Below, piece by piece: positions 21,498 through 34,400 of a stretch of DNA of 64,000 nucleotides (position 1 is its first letter; every line of letters starts with the position of its first letter). The notes beneath the pieces were generated by a model. That model searched no databases, was not told the DNA's origin, and worked only from the letters and a program-made list of their open reading frames with translations. A program made the position numbers and the translations under genes. Source of the stretch: Eutreptiella sp. 'Long Island Sound 2002'. Its lineage: Eukaryota; Euglenozoa; Euglenophyceae; Eutreptiales; Eutreptiaceae. The DNA is taken from contig OZ038378.1 of assembly GCA_964036045.1 (NCBI GenBank), forward strand, positions 167,507,475 to 167,571,474. Direction: 5' to 3'.

Positions 21498-24400
21498 TGG
21501 ACCATACCCAGAGGTGTTCCATGTCGTGCCGTTCACGTGTGTCGGTTCCATTCTCTGTCTGTGCTGTGCAACCGTACTGGAGTGCCAAAGTGGCCTGCCA
21601 CATTGTCTATCCGCTGCCCCTGCGAGACGACGTGGGGCAAGTTCTGACGCGGGACCCCACACATCCGAGCCTCCCCCTGGTCCCCCCCCCCCCTCCCCAT
21701 GAGCGTGGCGTGCGGATGGGACAGAGAATGGTGGAGGCCTCAGTTGAGGTGTCTATGGCCCCAGCGATCCTACGCAGCAGTGGCTTGCCGGCTGGAGATC
21801 TCCTTTCGTCCCTGTTCAAATGGGGCTCGGTGAACGTGGAGGGCGGCGTGATCTGGGCCACTCCCCCAGCGGATGCCCGAGTCCCCATGCCTGAGCCTTG
21901 GGGCTGTCTGTCCGCAGAAGACGCCGTGGCACGGTCGTTTGCCGGGCGCATTCCCGGACGCTCCCCGGGGGCGTGTGTGTGCGCTTTGGTGGCGAACGCC
22001 GGTCCGGGGGCCGTGGGAGGAGTCCATCGGGCGCTGGGCAGAGTTACGCGAGGCGCATGGGGCACCACCTCCTTCGGGCAGGCGGGCGGGGGGGGGGGGC
22101 GGGGCGTTCCGGACGGGCGCCCAAGGCCAAGGGTTTGGGGCCAAATGGGGGCCACATGGGGGCGGGGGAGGGGCAGGGAATGCATCCCACACACGTTAAG
22201 CATCACGACCCGGATGCCTCTCTCTTTCTTCGGCTGCTGAGCCCCGCAATCGCCTCCGCGTTCCGAGTTTCTCGGTCGCTGCGTAGCAATCCTCGTGGGA
22301 AGGGGGGCGGTGCACTCCTGTATCCACGTGAGGTGGTCCGCGTGGGTCCGGGCCGCCCTCCTACCGGCCCAAAACTCCCGCCTCCTCCGCCAGGGCCTCT
22401 GCGGTGGGGGGGGGGGGGATGGGGTATAATGCCCCCGGGTGGCACTCCGCCCTCCCGACCCCCGACATGTTGGCCCAGTGCAAGGGGACCGGGCGGGCGG
22501 TGTGTGGAGGGGGGCCCTGAACGGCCTCCCGCTGGGGAAGCGCCCGTGAGATTCGACGGACATGGTCCTCAGGGGACGAGGGTGGGGCCGACCTGCTGCG
22601 ATGGGCGCCTGCCTACTGACGCTGCTTTCGCTGCTGCTGCTGGCCCAATCCCCGGGGGAGGGGGACGAGGAGGCACAATCCTTCTTCTTTTTTCTCAACC
22701 CTTTCTCATGACATGGCGGCCCCTGACCTGATTGGGTGTTGGGGGGTTTCTTCCGTGTCCGGGTGAGGCCATGCCATGCCCTGGCTGGGGCCAGGAGCCC
22801 TACCCGGGCCCCCTCGCGCAGCAATGCCGCTGGAGTGTGGCCCTCTTCCTCCTGATCTGGCGCTGCTGACCCCGTTGGTGTGCTCACATGGGGGGGGGGG
22901 GGGGCGGGCACACTGTGTGCCGCCTGTGCTTCCTCTTATTGTTTCTGCGTGCGTAATTATGGCGGTTATCATTTGTGGGTGGGCAGTGGCGCCCAACCTG
23001 GGCCCCACCGCCCAGTGGGGTTGCCGAAAGGTGGCTCTGACCCTCTGGAGTATGTCCCTGCTGAGGGGTTGGTTGGTATTGGAGTCGGGGTGTACGTGCC
23101 AAACAGGGGGTTAGCCCTCCAACATGCTTCCAAGTCTGCCAGTTGTATTGTGATTTTGGCCAATTAACCCCCCCCCCCCTTCAAGGGCCCCAGGCAGCCT
23201 TGATTTTGGTGATTATGGGTGCCCCACCCACCTCCTCACCTACCCACCTCCTCCAAAGGGTTTGTAAACCCTACTGCATGTTTTTTTACTGGGGGGGGGG
23301 GGCGTTTCATTGTCCCCTCGTGGACGTTAGTTTCTGGTATACTATTTCACAAGACTCCCATGCCTGTTTGGGTATCTCATGAGTAACATGGGGCATATGG
23401 AAGAGGAGGGCATCCGGTGGTTCCCACAGGCCCATCCCAAATTTCTGTCTGGAAGTTCCTCATGCTTGTTGACAACGTTATACTCATGATGTTGCTGTTT
23501 TTATGTTTCTTACGTCATTTGTCACAGGGACCCGCCAGTGATGATTGAAGGCTTAATGCAAGTGCACAGTATGGCTGCAAGGATGCAATTTTACTGCAGA
23601 CATGTGACCACAGGAACAGAGGTGAAGATGTGATGGGGAGAAAGATTGTAATGGGGACAGGTGAGACCCCAGTAAATGTTTTCAAAGTACGGGCACAGTC
23701 GCAGGTGCTCGTTCATGATGGTATCCTATGGTTTATATAGTCTCGCAGCACCCATGGTCATAAAGTTATAACTATGGCAAGAGCCATGTGAATCACCCAT
23801 TCCAATAGCAGAATAATCTGCATTGTTGAGTCATGAAAGGGAAGGGAAACCATTGGTGTTTGGCCTCAAGAAAACGTTGGCTATTGATCTGCTTTGAGGT
23901 ATGCAGGGTATTGCTTGGCATCCCGCATTTTGAATCGCAGCGGACAATTGTGCTTTCGATCCAAACCCATCTGACTGCCCATGCACACCTCATGTAGTGC
24001 ACACAAATATCAATTCTCCGGCAGACAGCTGGCATGCATTCGTGTCACGGTTGCCTCGCAGCCAGTTCCAAGATGAAATGTGTGTCTCATTCATTTGTTC
24101 TCTTTTGCCACAACTGTGTGCCCTGGAGGTGAGCTGGCACACCGCGCATGCTTTTTGATTCGTGTTCCCACAAGTCATGCAAGTGTGGCGAGAAGCTGTA
24201 GTTCAGCAGGCAACATGGACACAAAGTATAGGCACAGTCTGCCGGACAATACACGGTGTTTGGCCAACATGCTCATGTTCAGTGGTGATGTGGAGGGCAC
24301 GTTCAATGCCCCTTGAGACCATCTGAGGTCATAAGTCAGCAGCCCTGGGTAGCGGCACATTATTGGACCACCGCCATAGTCTTCAATCATATTTCTGAGC

Positions 24401-24540
24401 CCAAGGTGTCGTGCATTGCTGGGCCTCTTCTTTGCTTCTTTCCACTTGCATAATTTTGCATTGGATAATTCAAGGCACCGATTTTCATCATTTCCCCGCC
24501 TCCTGCGTTTGAAGTACAGCCTCTCTTCTCCTCCTGCTGG
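21498..24540. other. GC-rich, poly-G region followed by unclassified sequence
   Basis: Long ORFs on both strands at 21.5-22.9 kb are proline/arginine/glycine-rich with G runs and look like composition effects. One plus frame (about 21710-22060) has more normal composition, but no domain is recognisable. From 23.2 to 24.5 kb I see no gene. Confidence 0.35.
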
Positions 24541-24549
24541 GTGCTCCTC

Positions 24550-24705
24550 TTAGACACTCAGTCCGGTCACGAATGAACAGCGAGGTCACAAATGAACAGT
24601 GATGTCCCAGATGAACAATGAGGTCGCAATGGGATGGATTGGTCGCAAAGGGATGGGTCGTTCGCAAATGAACTGGTCACGCAAATTAACAGGATGGCCG
24701 CAGAT
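24550..24705 (+). repeat. Degenerate minisatellite (AATGAACAGTGAGGTCGC-type)
   Basis: About eight imperfect 17-20 bp units combine AATGAACA with GGTCGC or GGTCAC. Confidence 0.55.
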
Positions 24706-25574
24706 TGTACACGAGATCTTCCCTTCCGCTTTGGGAAGAACATGCAGGCAACATGGGGGACATCTAACAAAAGGAGAGCATATATGAAATGATCAGAATT
24801 GCCACAGGTGCCTTTCGCTGTGCACACATGAAGCATATTCGGTTCATACACGCGTCCTCCACGCCCTGACAATCTCCAGCCTCAATGTGGCCAGACACTG
24901 GCAGCTCTACGAAATAGGGTTCACATCCAAACCTGGATAACAGGTAAGATATCAGGGTTCAGAGGCCCCCTACTCACAGTGGATTCCCTGGTCCTGTGTG
25001 GTTGTATGCATGCACACAAACACCAAAAAGGGGGCAAAAACAAACACGAAAATCCGACTGACAGAGAGGGGGGGGGGGAGAATTTGTATGCATCCCAAGA
25101 ACAAGATTTATATAGATGATGTTTACATTCAAAAGCAGCGACACGCCTTGCTTCCCCCTCTCTCTGTGAAACCCAGGCGTTGTGGCTGGGTGGGCTTATT
25201 TTGCACGCAGTGGTTGTATGCACACACACATATCAAAAATGGTGATTGGAAAATTCAGAAAGTTTGGGTGGGGTATTTGGGTTCGCATCAGGGTACAAAA
25301 GGATAAAATCTACCTGTGGCATGATTACAAATAGGTTGTTAGATGCATACAGCAAAATAGGCAAAGTCGGCCACAAAAACGGCTAAGTGGGGTAGAGTTG
25401 GGTTTGGCTCTGTCTAGAATATGGTGAAGGGGTAAAGATGAGATGCACAGAGAGTTATCAATGTCAATGGGTTGCGTTTTTGGGAATTTTCTTCAAATGA
25501 GGATTGGCGGTTTTAAGATTTCGAGGGTATTTTGGAGAATAAGGTCACTTGGTAGGAACACCCTATTTTTACCG

Positions 25575-26500
25575 CAACGGAGAAATGTCCCCGGACAGCT
25601 GGAAAATGTGCTCAGACATCAAAGAAAAAAAAAGTCCGTGGATATCATGGAAAGGTCCGTGAAACCCGTGAAATGTCCATGGACACCCGGACATGTCTGC
25701 AAACACTAGAAAATGTCGCCGGACTTCACACAAATATCCGCCGACACCCGACAAATATCTGGAAACATCAAGCAAATGTTTGCCGACATTGAAGAAATGT
25801 TGGCGGCCATTAGGGAAACGTCCGCGGACACCCATGAAATGACATGCATACCAAGACATGTCCGCAAACATAAAAACAGTGTCTCTTGACAACACAAAAA
25901 TCTCCGCACCAATGGGACACAAGATGGAGTGATAGTAGGGAAATGTGGAAATGTCCAGATGACATTAGAGAAATCTCTCCGATTAGAGAAGCGTCCGCGC
26001 GCATCACAGAAATGTATACAAACATTGGGGCAATGTCAACCAACACCCGCTTGATGTCCGCGCACATGATAGAGACTTCCGCGGACACCATGGAAATCTT
26101 CGCGGACACTAGAAGAATATCCGCGGACATCAAATAAGTTTCCGCAGACATCAAAGAAATGTTACTAGACATCAAAGAAATGTCCACATACACCCGGGCA
26201 ATGACCGTGAAGACCTTGGTAATGTCCGCAGACATCATGGAGATGTCACCGGACAACCGACAAATGTCCCAAGCTATTCGAAAAGGGTACGCGGATATCT
26301 GGGAACTATCGGGTAACGTCCGAGAAATGTTCGTAGACACAAAGGAAATGTCTACGGATATCCCGAAAATGTCTGCAGACACCGATGTCTGCGAACATCA
26401 ATAAAATGTGCGCGGCCACTAGGAAAGTGTCCGCGGATAGAGTAGGATCAACGGACACTTCTAAAATGTCCAAGAACACTCCGAAAATATCCACGGACAG
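25575..26500 (+). repeat. 21-bp degenerate tandem array, plus orientation
   Basis: About 44 diverged units of roughly GAAATGTCCGCGGACAYCA period 21. Most units centre on the 12-bp palindrome TGTCCGCGGACA. The open minus-strand frame reading ISLMSAD heptads is a product of the 21-bp period. A short further stretch of the same orientation lies at 27065-27185. Confidence 0.85.
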
Positions 26501-27064
26501 CATAGCTATGTGAGCATCTGAGGAGTAGCCTGCCCTGATGGTGCTTTGTTGCCGGTGTGTTGCCGCTGCTGCAATGACGGACAGGCGCGCGCTACCTTTA
26601 CGCTCATGCTGATTACAGTGTTTGCTATTTTTCTGTCGCTTGCTTCAGCTAAATTTTTGATTACTTTGCATTATATTGTATGCCTGTTGTCGTGTCTTCT
26701 CCTGTACTTTTCAGCTACATGTCATTTTGGTACCACCAGGTGCAGACCGAGTATAAAGATGCACTGGTCTCTTGCTGTAGAGTGCATTGCCAATGTCAAC
26801 CTAACTGCCAGGACTATTCAACTTTTGTAGCACATTTGCAGTAGAACCATTTGTTTTGGGCTGTTGTATGCTATGTGTCCCGTAGGTGAACGATGCCCAT
26901 GGTGGAAGATTTCTGAAGGAAAAGCTAGTCAAACTACAGCACTGGGACTGTCTTTGCTTCTGCAGGCTAACGAAGATGGTTTTGGTCAAAGAAATGCCCA
27001 CGAACACAAAAAAAAGTACAATTTTCGTGGACACCTGAGCAAGGTTTGTAGGCAGCTGTGAACT

Positions 27065-27185
27065 ATCCGTACATAGCCGGGACATGTCCGCGCATATCAA
27101 GGAGATGTCCGCGAACATTCGAAGGGTGTCTGCGGATATCGAAAAATTGTCCGCAAACATCATATCAATATTTATGTACACCCAA
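27065..27185 (+). repeat. 21-bp repeat, outlying stretch in plus orientation
   Basis: Five or so units of the same family as 25575-26500 (ATGTCCGCGMAYAT with 21-bp spacing). Confidence 0.75.
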
Positions 27186-27721
27186 GGGATTTCGTTTTGG
27201 GGTTTGGCGGACAAGTAAGCACACATCTCACTATCTTCAGGCTGGAGAAACTAAAACAAGTTGTTTGAGAAGGAAGGTTTGCAACTAATTTTGCCAATTA
27301 ATATGAAAAACTAAATACCGGCAATCATCACTGGTGATCCGAAAAATAATCAACAAAGGTTGGTATTTTTGAACCCGTTTCTAACCAATTAATAATACGG
27401 ATTAGAAATGGCGAAGACTTCATTTATCACTGCATGACGTATTTTCATGTTTTGCATTTGCACATCGATTTTTTTCTTCTGCTACTTTTTTTACTTCCTT
27501 CTACTATCCTTCTACTGTCTTAGGCGGCTCAAGTTGCATGGTATAAAACGACAGAAAGTGCCCAAAATACACGGCCTGAAAAAACATCAAAAGAACCATT
27601 CTTTGGCTTGCAAAAAATCAAGCCGTTTTTGGAACACCAAAAGAACTCTTATGTAAGGAATTTTGGCCTTTTCTTGGTCCTGATGGGTCCAAAAAATGCT
27701 TTTTTTGGGGCAATGGAATGT

Positions 27722-27747
27722 TCCTTGCGCGAGGCCTCGCGCAAGGA
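27722..27747. repeat. Perfect palindrome 1 (core GCGCGAGGCCTCGCGC)
   Basis: The perfect palindrome extends over 26 bp around the shared 16-bp core. Confidence 0.95.
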
Positions 27748-28538
27748 GCAGTCCATTGCCCCTCCAAAGCCAGGTAATGATGGTAGAATTGAGGAATCAA
27801 GCAGGTGCCTACACTGCAGTGACATTACAGGCACCCTTGACTTGATCACATTGTACAATATGTTTACGCGGGCGGACATTCAGTGCTCTAAACAAGCCTT
27901 GCAAATCTAATTGATGACTCAAGAAATCATTTCAAATGTTGTTGCATTCCTAATAAAAGGAGCACATACGTTGGAGGTGTTGCACAGGGTGCATCCTTCA
28001 GCATTGCTCATGATGCACACCTGCCACAAGTTATGGGGAGTGTCAAGCAAAAAAAAGAGTATCATCGGTAACACATGAAGCATGTCCACTCAACAGATGA
28101 CGCTGAGCTGGACAGGGACCCCCCTTGTAGCTTTGGCTGAAGAAAAATTGATCCTTCCGTTGTTGACTATAGATCAAAGTAAAATGTGCAAAGAAAATAT
28201 GAATTTGCCATGCGTGGCACTTTTTTGAGCGTTTGTTTGGGCCAAAAAAACTGATTTTTTGGAGAGTAAAATGCAATGTAGTGCAAACAACACCAATTAT
28301 CAAGATGATGTTCCATACCTGGAGAAAGAAGGTGCCCTGGGGGAAGCAGTCTGCCAAGCGCAGGGGCTGACCAAGCCCAAAAAGAGTTTTTCCGCCTCCG
28401 GGGGGGGCAAGCTTCTGGTAAATTTCAATGACTCAACGACAATTTAGGTACTCGTTGCTTCAGTGAAGGTTGTGCACAGGCGCTATCAGATGAGAACCCG
28501 TCACAATGGTACAAAGAATATATGTTCTACGCCTTTTT

Positions 28539-28558
28539 TTGCGCGAGGCCTCGCGCAA
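28539..28558. repeat. Perfect palindrome 2 (core GCGCGAGGCCTCGCGC)
   Basis: 20-bp perfect palindrome with the identical core. The flanks differ from the other copies. Confidence 0.95.
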
Positions 28559-28725
28559 TGAGGACTGCAATGCAGTCCCAGAACTTGAAAGTCACAACCT
28601 ATACCTCTTTTTTCAGGCAGTGCAAATCAAAAATCAAACCGTGGGGTGGGTACTAAGACCACTCGACCCTGAAGCCGTCTTTCCAAAGGAAAATGAATCG
28701 GGTGAGGTTTTTGGTTTAGTAAGTT

Positions 28726-28745
28726 ATGCGCGAGGCCTCGCGCAT
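28726..28745. repeat. Perfect palindrome 3 (core GCGCGAGGCCTCGCGC)
   Basis: 20-bp perfect palindrome, identical core, with ATGCGC on its left side. Confidence 0.95.
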
Positions 28746-28832
28746 GATGCAGCCCTTGAACCACATGTTGCATATGTTTTGCATTGATATTTAATCCGCC
28801 ATGCTTCTGTTTTAATGATCCTTGGTCTTGAT

Positions 28833-28850
28833 TGCGCGAGGCCTCGCGCA
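28833..28850. repeat. Perfect palindrome 4 (core GCGCGAGGCCTCGCGC)
   Basis: 18-bp perfect palindrome with the identical core, 107 bp after copy 3. Confidence 0.95.
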
Positions 28851-29815
28851 TAGAATTCGATCAATAAATCATTTTTCGAGGTATGCAATGAACATGCAGA
28901 ACAGAAAATGATGTTGCAATCATTTTTTCTGCAGACCATGTTCATCCAAAAAACAAGGGGAACGCAAAATGTATTTCTTGGCCAATTTCCGCTAAAAGCA
29001 CATCATTTCCCACTGAAATCATAAGATTTATTTATTCTTTTTATAGTTTTTTTTTGTTTTCGGCTGTCCGAAAAAAAGGCACAAAATGGCACAAATGGTA
29101 AGAAAGATACTTTCTTTGGACTAATATTCTGTTTTCAAAAAACAGAGCCTGTGAAAAACTATTTTTTTGCATGGTCCAAATTGGGTGCATTTGGTGTGAT
29201 TTTGACCATGCAACTTGAGCCGCCTAAGACTGTGCTTGCATTTTCAATTTTTTGAGAAACTCGAAACTAGTGTCAAATTTTGGTTATTTGAAAGACATTT
29301 TTTTTGAGCCATCATATTTGGAACAATTGCTCATTCGTTAAAAGAAATAAGAAATACTTGATTATTTTATAATGAACCTATTTTGAACCTTATCGGGAAG
29401 GGTTTTGAATAGCTTGGTTGAAGATTCCGGCTCGCAATACAGCAAGAAGGTATAAAATTAGGTTATTGCATCATTACCAATAGATTCTCAACCAAAACGC
29501 CCAGAAATGCGAAGTACGTAAAACTGCCACAAAAATAATAATGTGGGTTAAAGTTGGGCCTTTCCCTTCCCTGAGCAGAGCCAAAGGGTAAAGAATGAAT
29601 ATAGAAAGAGGTATTGGTGCTAACGGGTTGGGGTTCGTTCTGGTTTCGTGAAGTCAAGATAGATCTTGATGGTATTTTTAGAGATGATGCCCGTGACACT
29701 CCATTTTTCGCATTTTTTTTTGCCCTCGCCTAGCCCCGCTAGTGTTTACGTGCGCTCGGCAAATATTTTCTTGGTTTCTTGGATGAAAAGTAGGGTGAGG
29801 AAAGGTACCATGGGT

Positions 29816-29844
29816 CCTACCTACCTACCTACCTACCTACACAT
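29816..29844 (+). repeat. (TACC)n microsatellite
   Basis: Seven copies of CTAC/TACC in a row. Confidence 0.9.
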
Positions 29845-29944
29845 TCACCAAAGCGCCGAGTCTTGTTGTGTGTCGCCGAAGGATTGAGGATGTCAAATTT
29901 TGTATGTGGAGAGTTGATTTTTAAAAAGCTGTTAAGTAAAGTTG

Positions 29945-30230
29945 CCGCGGACATTTTGGTTGTTTTACGCGTGCAATTTTTTTATCCCAGGGGACATTTC
30001 GCTGATGGTTGCGGACTTTTTCCGGCTATGGCGGATTTTTTAGTTATGTCCGCGGACTTTTTTGTTTTGTCCACAGACATACTCCTAACATCCATGGACA
30101 TTAGGTCCGATCTCATACCTTTGACCTCGGCAGATAGTTTTTTGTTGTCTGCAAATTTTCCCAGCTGCTCGTAGACATTTTCGCGAGTATTTATACACAT
30201 TTTTGTGAGGTTTTTAGACATGTCTTTGGT
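29945..30230 (-). repeat. 21-bp degenerate array, opposite orientation
   Basis: Units such as TGTCCGCGGACTTTTTTGTT are reverse-complement relatives of the 25.6-26.5 kb array. The plus-strand frame here reads MSADFFVLSTDI, mirroring the minus-strand frame there. Confidence 0.75.
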
Positions 30231-30247
30231 ATCACTGAACATTTCCT

Positions 30248-30380
30248 GACCACCACTCCAGGCACACTTCCACTCCAAGCACACCACCACTCCAAGCACA
30301 CCACCACACCAAGCACACCACCGCTCCGAGCACACCACCACTCGGAGCACACCCCCACTTCCTGCACACCACCACTCCAA
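30248..30380 (+). repeat. 18-bp minisatellite (ACCACCACTCCAAGCACA-type)
   Basis: Seven imperfect units of about 18 bp interrupt the opposite-orientation 21-bp array. Confidence 0.85.
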
Positions 30381-30389
30381 GTTATGTTG

Positions 30390-30870
30390 ACATTTTTGAG
30401 TTGTCCCCGGACATATTCAGCGTGTCCACCGACCATTCTGTCCGCAGACATTTTTGTGTTATCCGCAGATATTTTTTTGATGTCCTTGTACATTTTTTTC
30501 GCTGCTGTCTGCGGACATTTCCCGGCTGACCATGGATATATGCCCGGGTGTTCGCGGACATTTTTCAAATGTGTGGACACTGTTAAGACAATGGACACCG
30601 CGGAATAATTTTCGGATGTCTGCAGACATTTTCTTGGTATTGGGGTGCACGGCATGTGTTCAGAGGTCCCGCTCTTTTTTGGAGACTTTCTTTCAAGTTG
30701 GGACCGTCACAACTATGAACATGGTGTGAAGTGAGAGCCAAACACTTGTGTGGCATGCCAAGCTAGGAGGCCTTGATAATGGACTAGCAGAGAAAAACAA
30801 ACATTGTCTGTGTGTCTGAGGACATTTCTTAAATGTACGTGGACAGTTTTTGGGTATCCGCACACATTAC
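30390..30870 (-). repeat. 21-bp degenerate array, opposite orientation, continued
   Basis: Units with TCCGCAGACATTTTTGTGTTA spacing run to about 30640, with a last few at 30815-30870. Confidence 0.7.
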
Positions 30871-31419
30871 TTGGTCACATTAGTTGGTGGTCTCTGGATC
30901 TTTTGATCCGGTCATCAGATGAGTGGTCCTGTGAACAAGATGTTTATCAATTTTTCACTGGACGCGTTAACTGGTTCCTCGGTGTTTTATGTGGCTAGAA
31001 TGTCGCTACAGCAATGTATCGAGTGCACCTACTTTGCCTGATCATTTGGTTGACGACCTCTTGAATATATATGAGATCTCCCGCTCTTTATCAATTCGCG
31101 CTGTGATTTTAACCTATGCTTTAATTCGCCATCCTGTGCCTTTTGTTTGTCATTTTTGTTCTTCAGTTGCACATATGCAATAAAGCGGTTAAACCAAGCC
31201 GAGACCCAAGAATACTGCTGCGCAGAGTCTCTGTGGGCTGCAAAACCGCTTCTACCTCTGAACTGCGGATTTACTATCATCTCCGTCATGTTCATGTTCT
31301 ACATCTCTTTCTGTGCCACTGCATGGGTACCCTGGACATTTAGTGAATTGTTGTGGGATTTCAAATGGTTAGTTCAGAAACTGAGAATTTTTTGAAACAT
31401 TGTGGATGGGGGAGGGCCG

Positions 31420-31443
31420 TATTATGCTACATATAGCATAATA
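31420..31443. repeat. Hairpin: 10-bp stem, CATA loop
   Basis: TATTATGCTA, then CATA, then TAGCATAATA, directly followed by a long C run. Confidence 0.9.
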
Positions 31444-31446
31444 TGG

Positions 31447-34400
31447 CAGCCCCCCCCCCCCCCCCCATACAGCCCCACCGGTGGATACCTTGGTGGGACC
31501 TGGGGTACCATCCCCCTACCTTTTACCAAAGACATTATCAACAAAATAGGTTTCGGAACCTTTTTGGGAATTCACAGGATTGCATAATGCCGTGGCTTAC
31601 AGGTAACAACTTCATAGATAAACAGAACGACATTACAAATGACTCCATTAGTGTGACAAACAAACAAAATAAGTGCGGGTAAAACCCCATTATGAAATAA
31701 ATGGCATTGAAAGACACTAAGCCAGCCAGCAAGCAATAAATAATCTGAATCCAGACTGGATAACAGCCGGTGAAGGTCCCATGATGGGCAGTGAACAACA
31801 ACTTACATTTCAGCATCCCACAGCTCGAAAAATATGAGTGATGTTGTGTGCATGTCTGTGAGTGGGCACATTTGGGTGTAGGCTGGGGCCTGGGGGCGGG
31901 GGGTCAGGGGGCTCTGCTTGCACAAGCATGTTTGGTCCTAGCACTGCCCAAGAGCTTTTGCGAGCATTCAAAGGACTGGACAAGAAACCCTCGGGCCTGG
32001 ATGCAACGTGTGATGTACATGGATCCATCACCACTGGAGGTTTCATGAGCACTCTCGTGAACCTGCAGAACAACACGGTGCCGGAGCTTTCTGGTCCGGC
32101 AGGCATCAATTAAACTCAATGAATTGTGCAACAACACATTGCAGGTGAGGAGAACCCTCTGCAGCCCTCGGGGGGGGGGGGGGGTGCGGTCGTGGAGGGT
32201 CCAAACCAATTGCGAAAACTTGCGGATAAATTGCAGGAAAATTGCAGAAAAATTGCAATGGCGTATGCAAACCCTCCTTCACCCTCTGCAACCTCTTGAA
32301 CCTCACCTGAACCTGAAACGGGGTGTTGGTCCAAGGAGTGTGGCATATCAGGTAAATTTCGTGGCTTCAAAATGCGCAATTGCCGGTAACACTCAATCTG
32401 CTCGGGCTCCTTTTTCGACCTCTCCCTGTAAGCAGCTCAAAAAGAAAGGCCAAAGAGGGGACACGATCCTCACTGAATGGGCATACGTAGTGCCATGGGC
32501 AAAACCTCTGCATGCGGGGGCAGGAATCGTCGGAGCCCCATGCGAGTGCAGTGTGCATCCAGCCTGGCAGATGGAAAGGAAGGAACCCAAGCTGAGACAC
32601 ACACCATGGCGGAATGCAAAGTGAAGAAAACAATGAAGTATCAAAGCTTAGCGCAGCACTGTGTGCCCATGCGCAGGGGTGATTCAATGGGGCCATTCTA
32701 AGGAATCCAACTGGAGATCCTTTGAGTCAGTGATGCACCGTTGAAGCACTCGAGTACTGGCCATCTTCGAAGAAGTGCTGCTCAGAGATGCAATCAATAT
32801 TTTGGTCTGATATTTTCCCTCAAAAAAAGTCCCAACCCAATTTTCACTGTGCTGCGGCATGCTGCAGCATGCTTCAAAAACCCCACCAACAGGCCCGCAG
32901 AAAAGGTGCTGCAGCATGCTGCGGTATGCGCAACCGTTGGTGCTTGGTTGCCGGCAATTGTTTCAATAACGGGGTACGCAATGCAAACATGAACGCAAAA
33001 TGGACGCAACCCCGAAACTAAGACAGAAACAAATGGACGCTCCCCCAAATAAAAATGGACGCACACGGACGGGATTGAAACGGACGCTAGCATCAGGTAT
33101 GCAAACAATTCCAAATCCACGTTCTTGACGGCAGGCATGTGCAGCCTGCAACCCCCCCCCCCAAATCGGCGAAGAAATCCGAACAAATCGGCGAAACAAA
33201 TGGGCGGAACAATTTTTCAGCAAAACAGGTTCCCAGTGCCCTGGATCTCAGTCCCAGGCCCCAAACACACCTTCCTTCCGGTTGCTCTGTACTTGGTGTC
33301 ATGTGGAAACCCAAAACATCTCTCAATTTTCAAAAAAAATTTTCATCTCTCGATCTGTACATGGTCCCTGAGGACATGTATGTCAGTGTCAGCCGTCCAG
33401 TGGTATATGCTCTGGTCTAAAAATTAATTGGCGGTGGCTCAGAAGCCAGAAGCCCCAACAAGTCGGCAGAACGAAACGGCCAAATCACAGAAACACCACA
33501 AATCGGTTCAATTGAAGGACCCATTTTTTTTGAAAGCGTCAGCATGTCGGGGTTGAGCACCAAAGCACAGGCTGCGCACATACATTATGCTGCAGGCTGG
33601 ATGTGCACTGAACCATACAGACACACAATAAGGTTTCGCTGAGAAGCTGGGAAGATGAAGATGGGGGGGCCAAAGATCGTTGAATTTGCTGGTCAATCTT
33701 CCATTACCTTTCAGATGCTTTCTACTGTTGACACAGTGATGCATGCCCGGGTGTGTGCATGCATCATTTATGTGTGTGTATCTACATAAGTATCCGTGTA
33801 CATCTACACAGTTGACACTCAGCAGAAATGGCAATGGCCACTCGTAGCACAGAACTTGTATAATGAATAAGCAGAGGCTGTGCATGTGAGGAGTGCAGAG
33901 CATATGTATACATTGGTGGGGCAACCCTGCAGCGTAAAGCTGGTTTCTCTGTGTCCAGCTCCCCACTGGAGAGCATAGAGCCAAAAGATGTGCATGCCTG
34001 TGCGATGCACTCCTGGATGCTGGCGCCTTGGGAGTGTGACGCTAATGCTTGTGTCTCTGGCTCACCCCTGAGAGCATTTGGAAAGACCTAGTGTGCGCTG
34101 TCTTAAAACCTAGTAAAAGGTAGTAAAACTTGGTAAAAAAAGTGTTAACACAATTTTCAAAAGTTTTTTATTGGGTTTATAGGTTTTACTGCAGCACGAA
34201 AAACAACAACTTTTTTCCCAAATGCAAGTCATAGTTCAGTGCAATATGTACACTTCCCGGTTCTGTATGGCACCCCATAGCGCAAGGTACTGTGTGTGGC
34301 CACCAATTGTTTTAGGACTCGTCCAAAGTAAAACACACCAGAAACCAAAAAAGGACACAATGGACCTTTGCAGGGGCACAAACCCAATATCGGTGTGGTG

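Larger units (their letters stand above)
27517..29230. mobile_element. 1.7-kb segment bounded by a 26-bp perfect inverted repeat
   Basis: The 26 bp at 27517-27542 (starting GTCTTAGGCGGCTCAAG) are exactly the reverse complement of 29205-29230, and weaker similarity continues inward for about 20 bp. The interval is AT-rich and contains all four GCGCGAGGCCTCGCGC palindromes. No target duplication and no transposase were found, so a transposon is only one explanation. Confidence 0.5.

Noticed and set aside
21607-22911. 434-codon minus-strand ORF
   Set aside because: Proline/arginine-rich composition in GC-rich, poly-G DNA, with other frames also open. The IRVVMLNVCGM stretch resembles a LINE endonuclease start, but nothing else of that domain follows.
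25810-26382. 190-codon minus-strand ORF of ISLMSAD heptads
   Set aside because: It is the translation of the degenerate 21-bp array. The reverse array gives the same words on the other strand.
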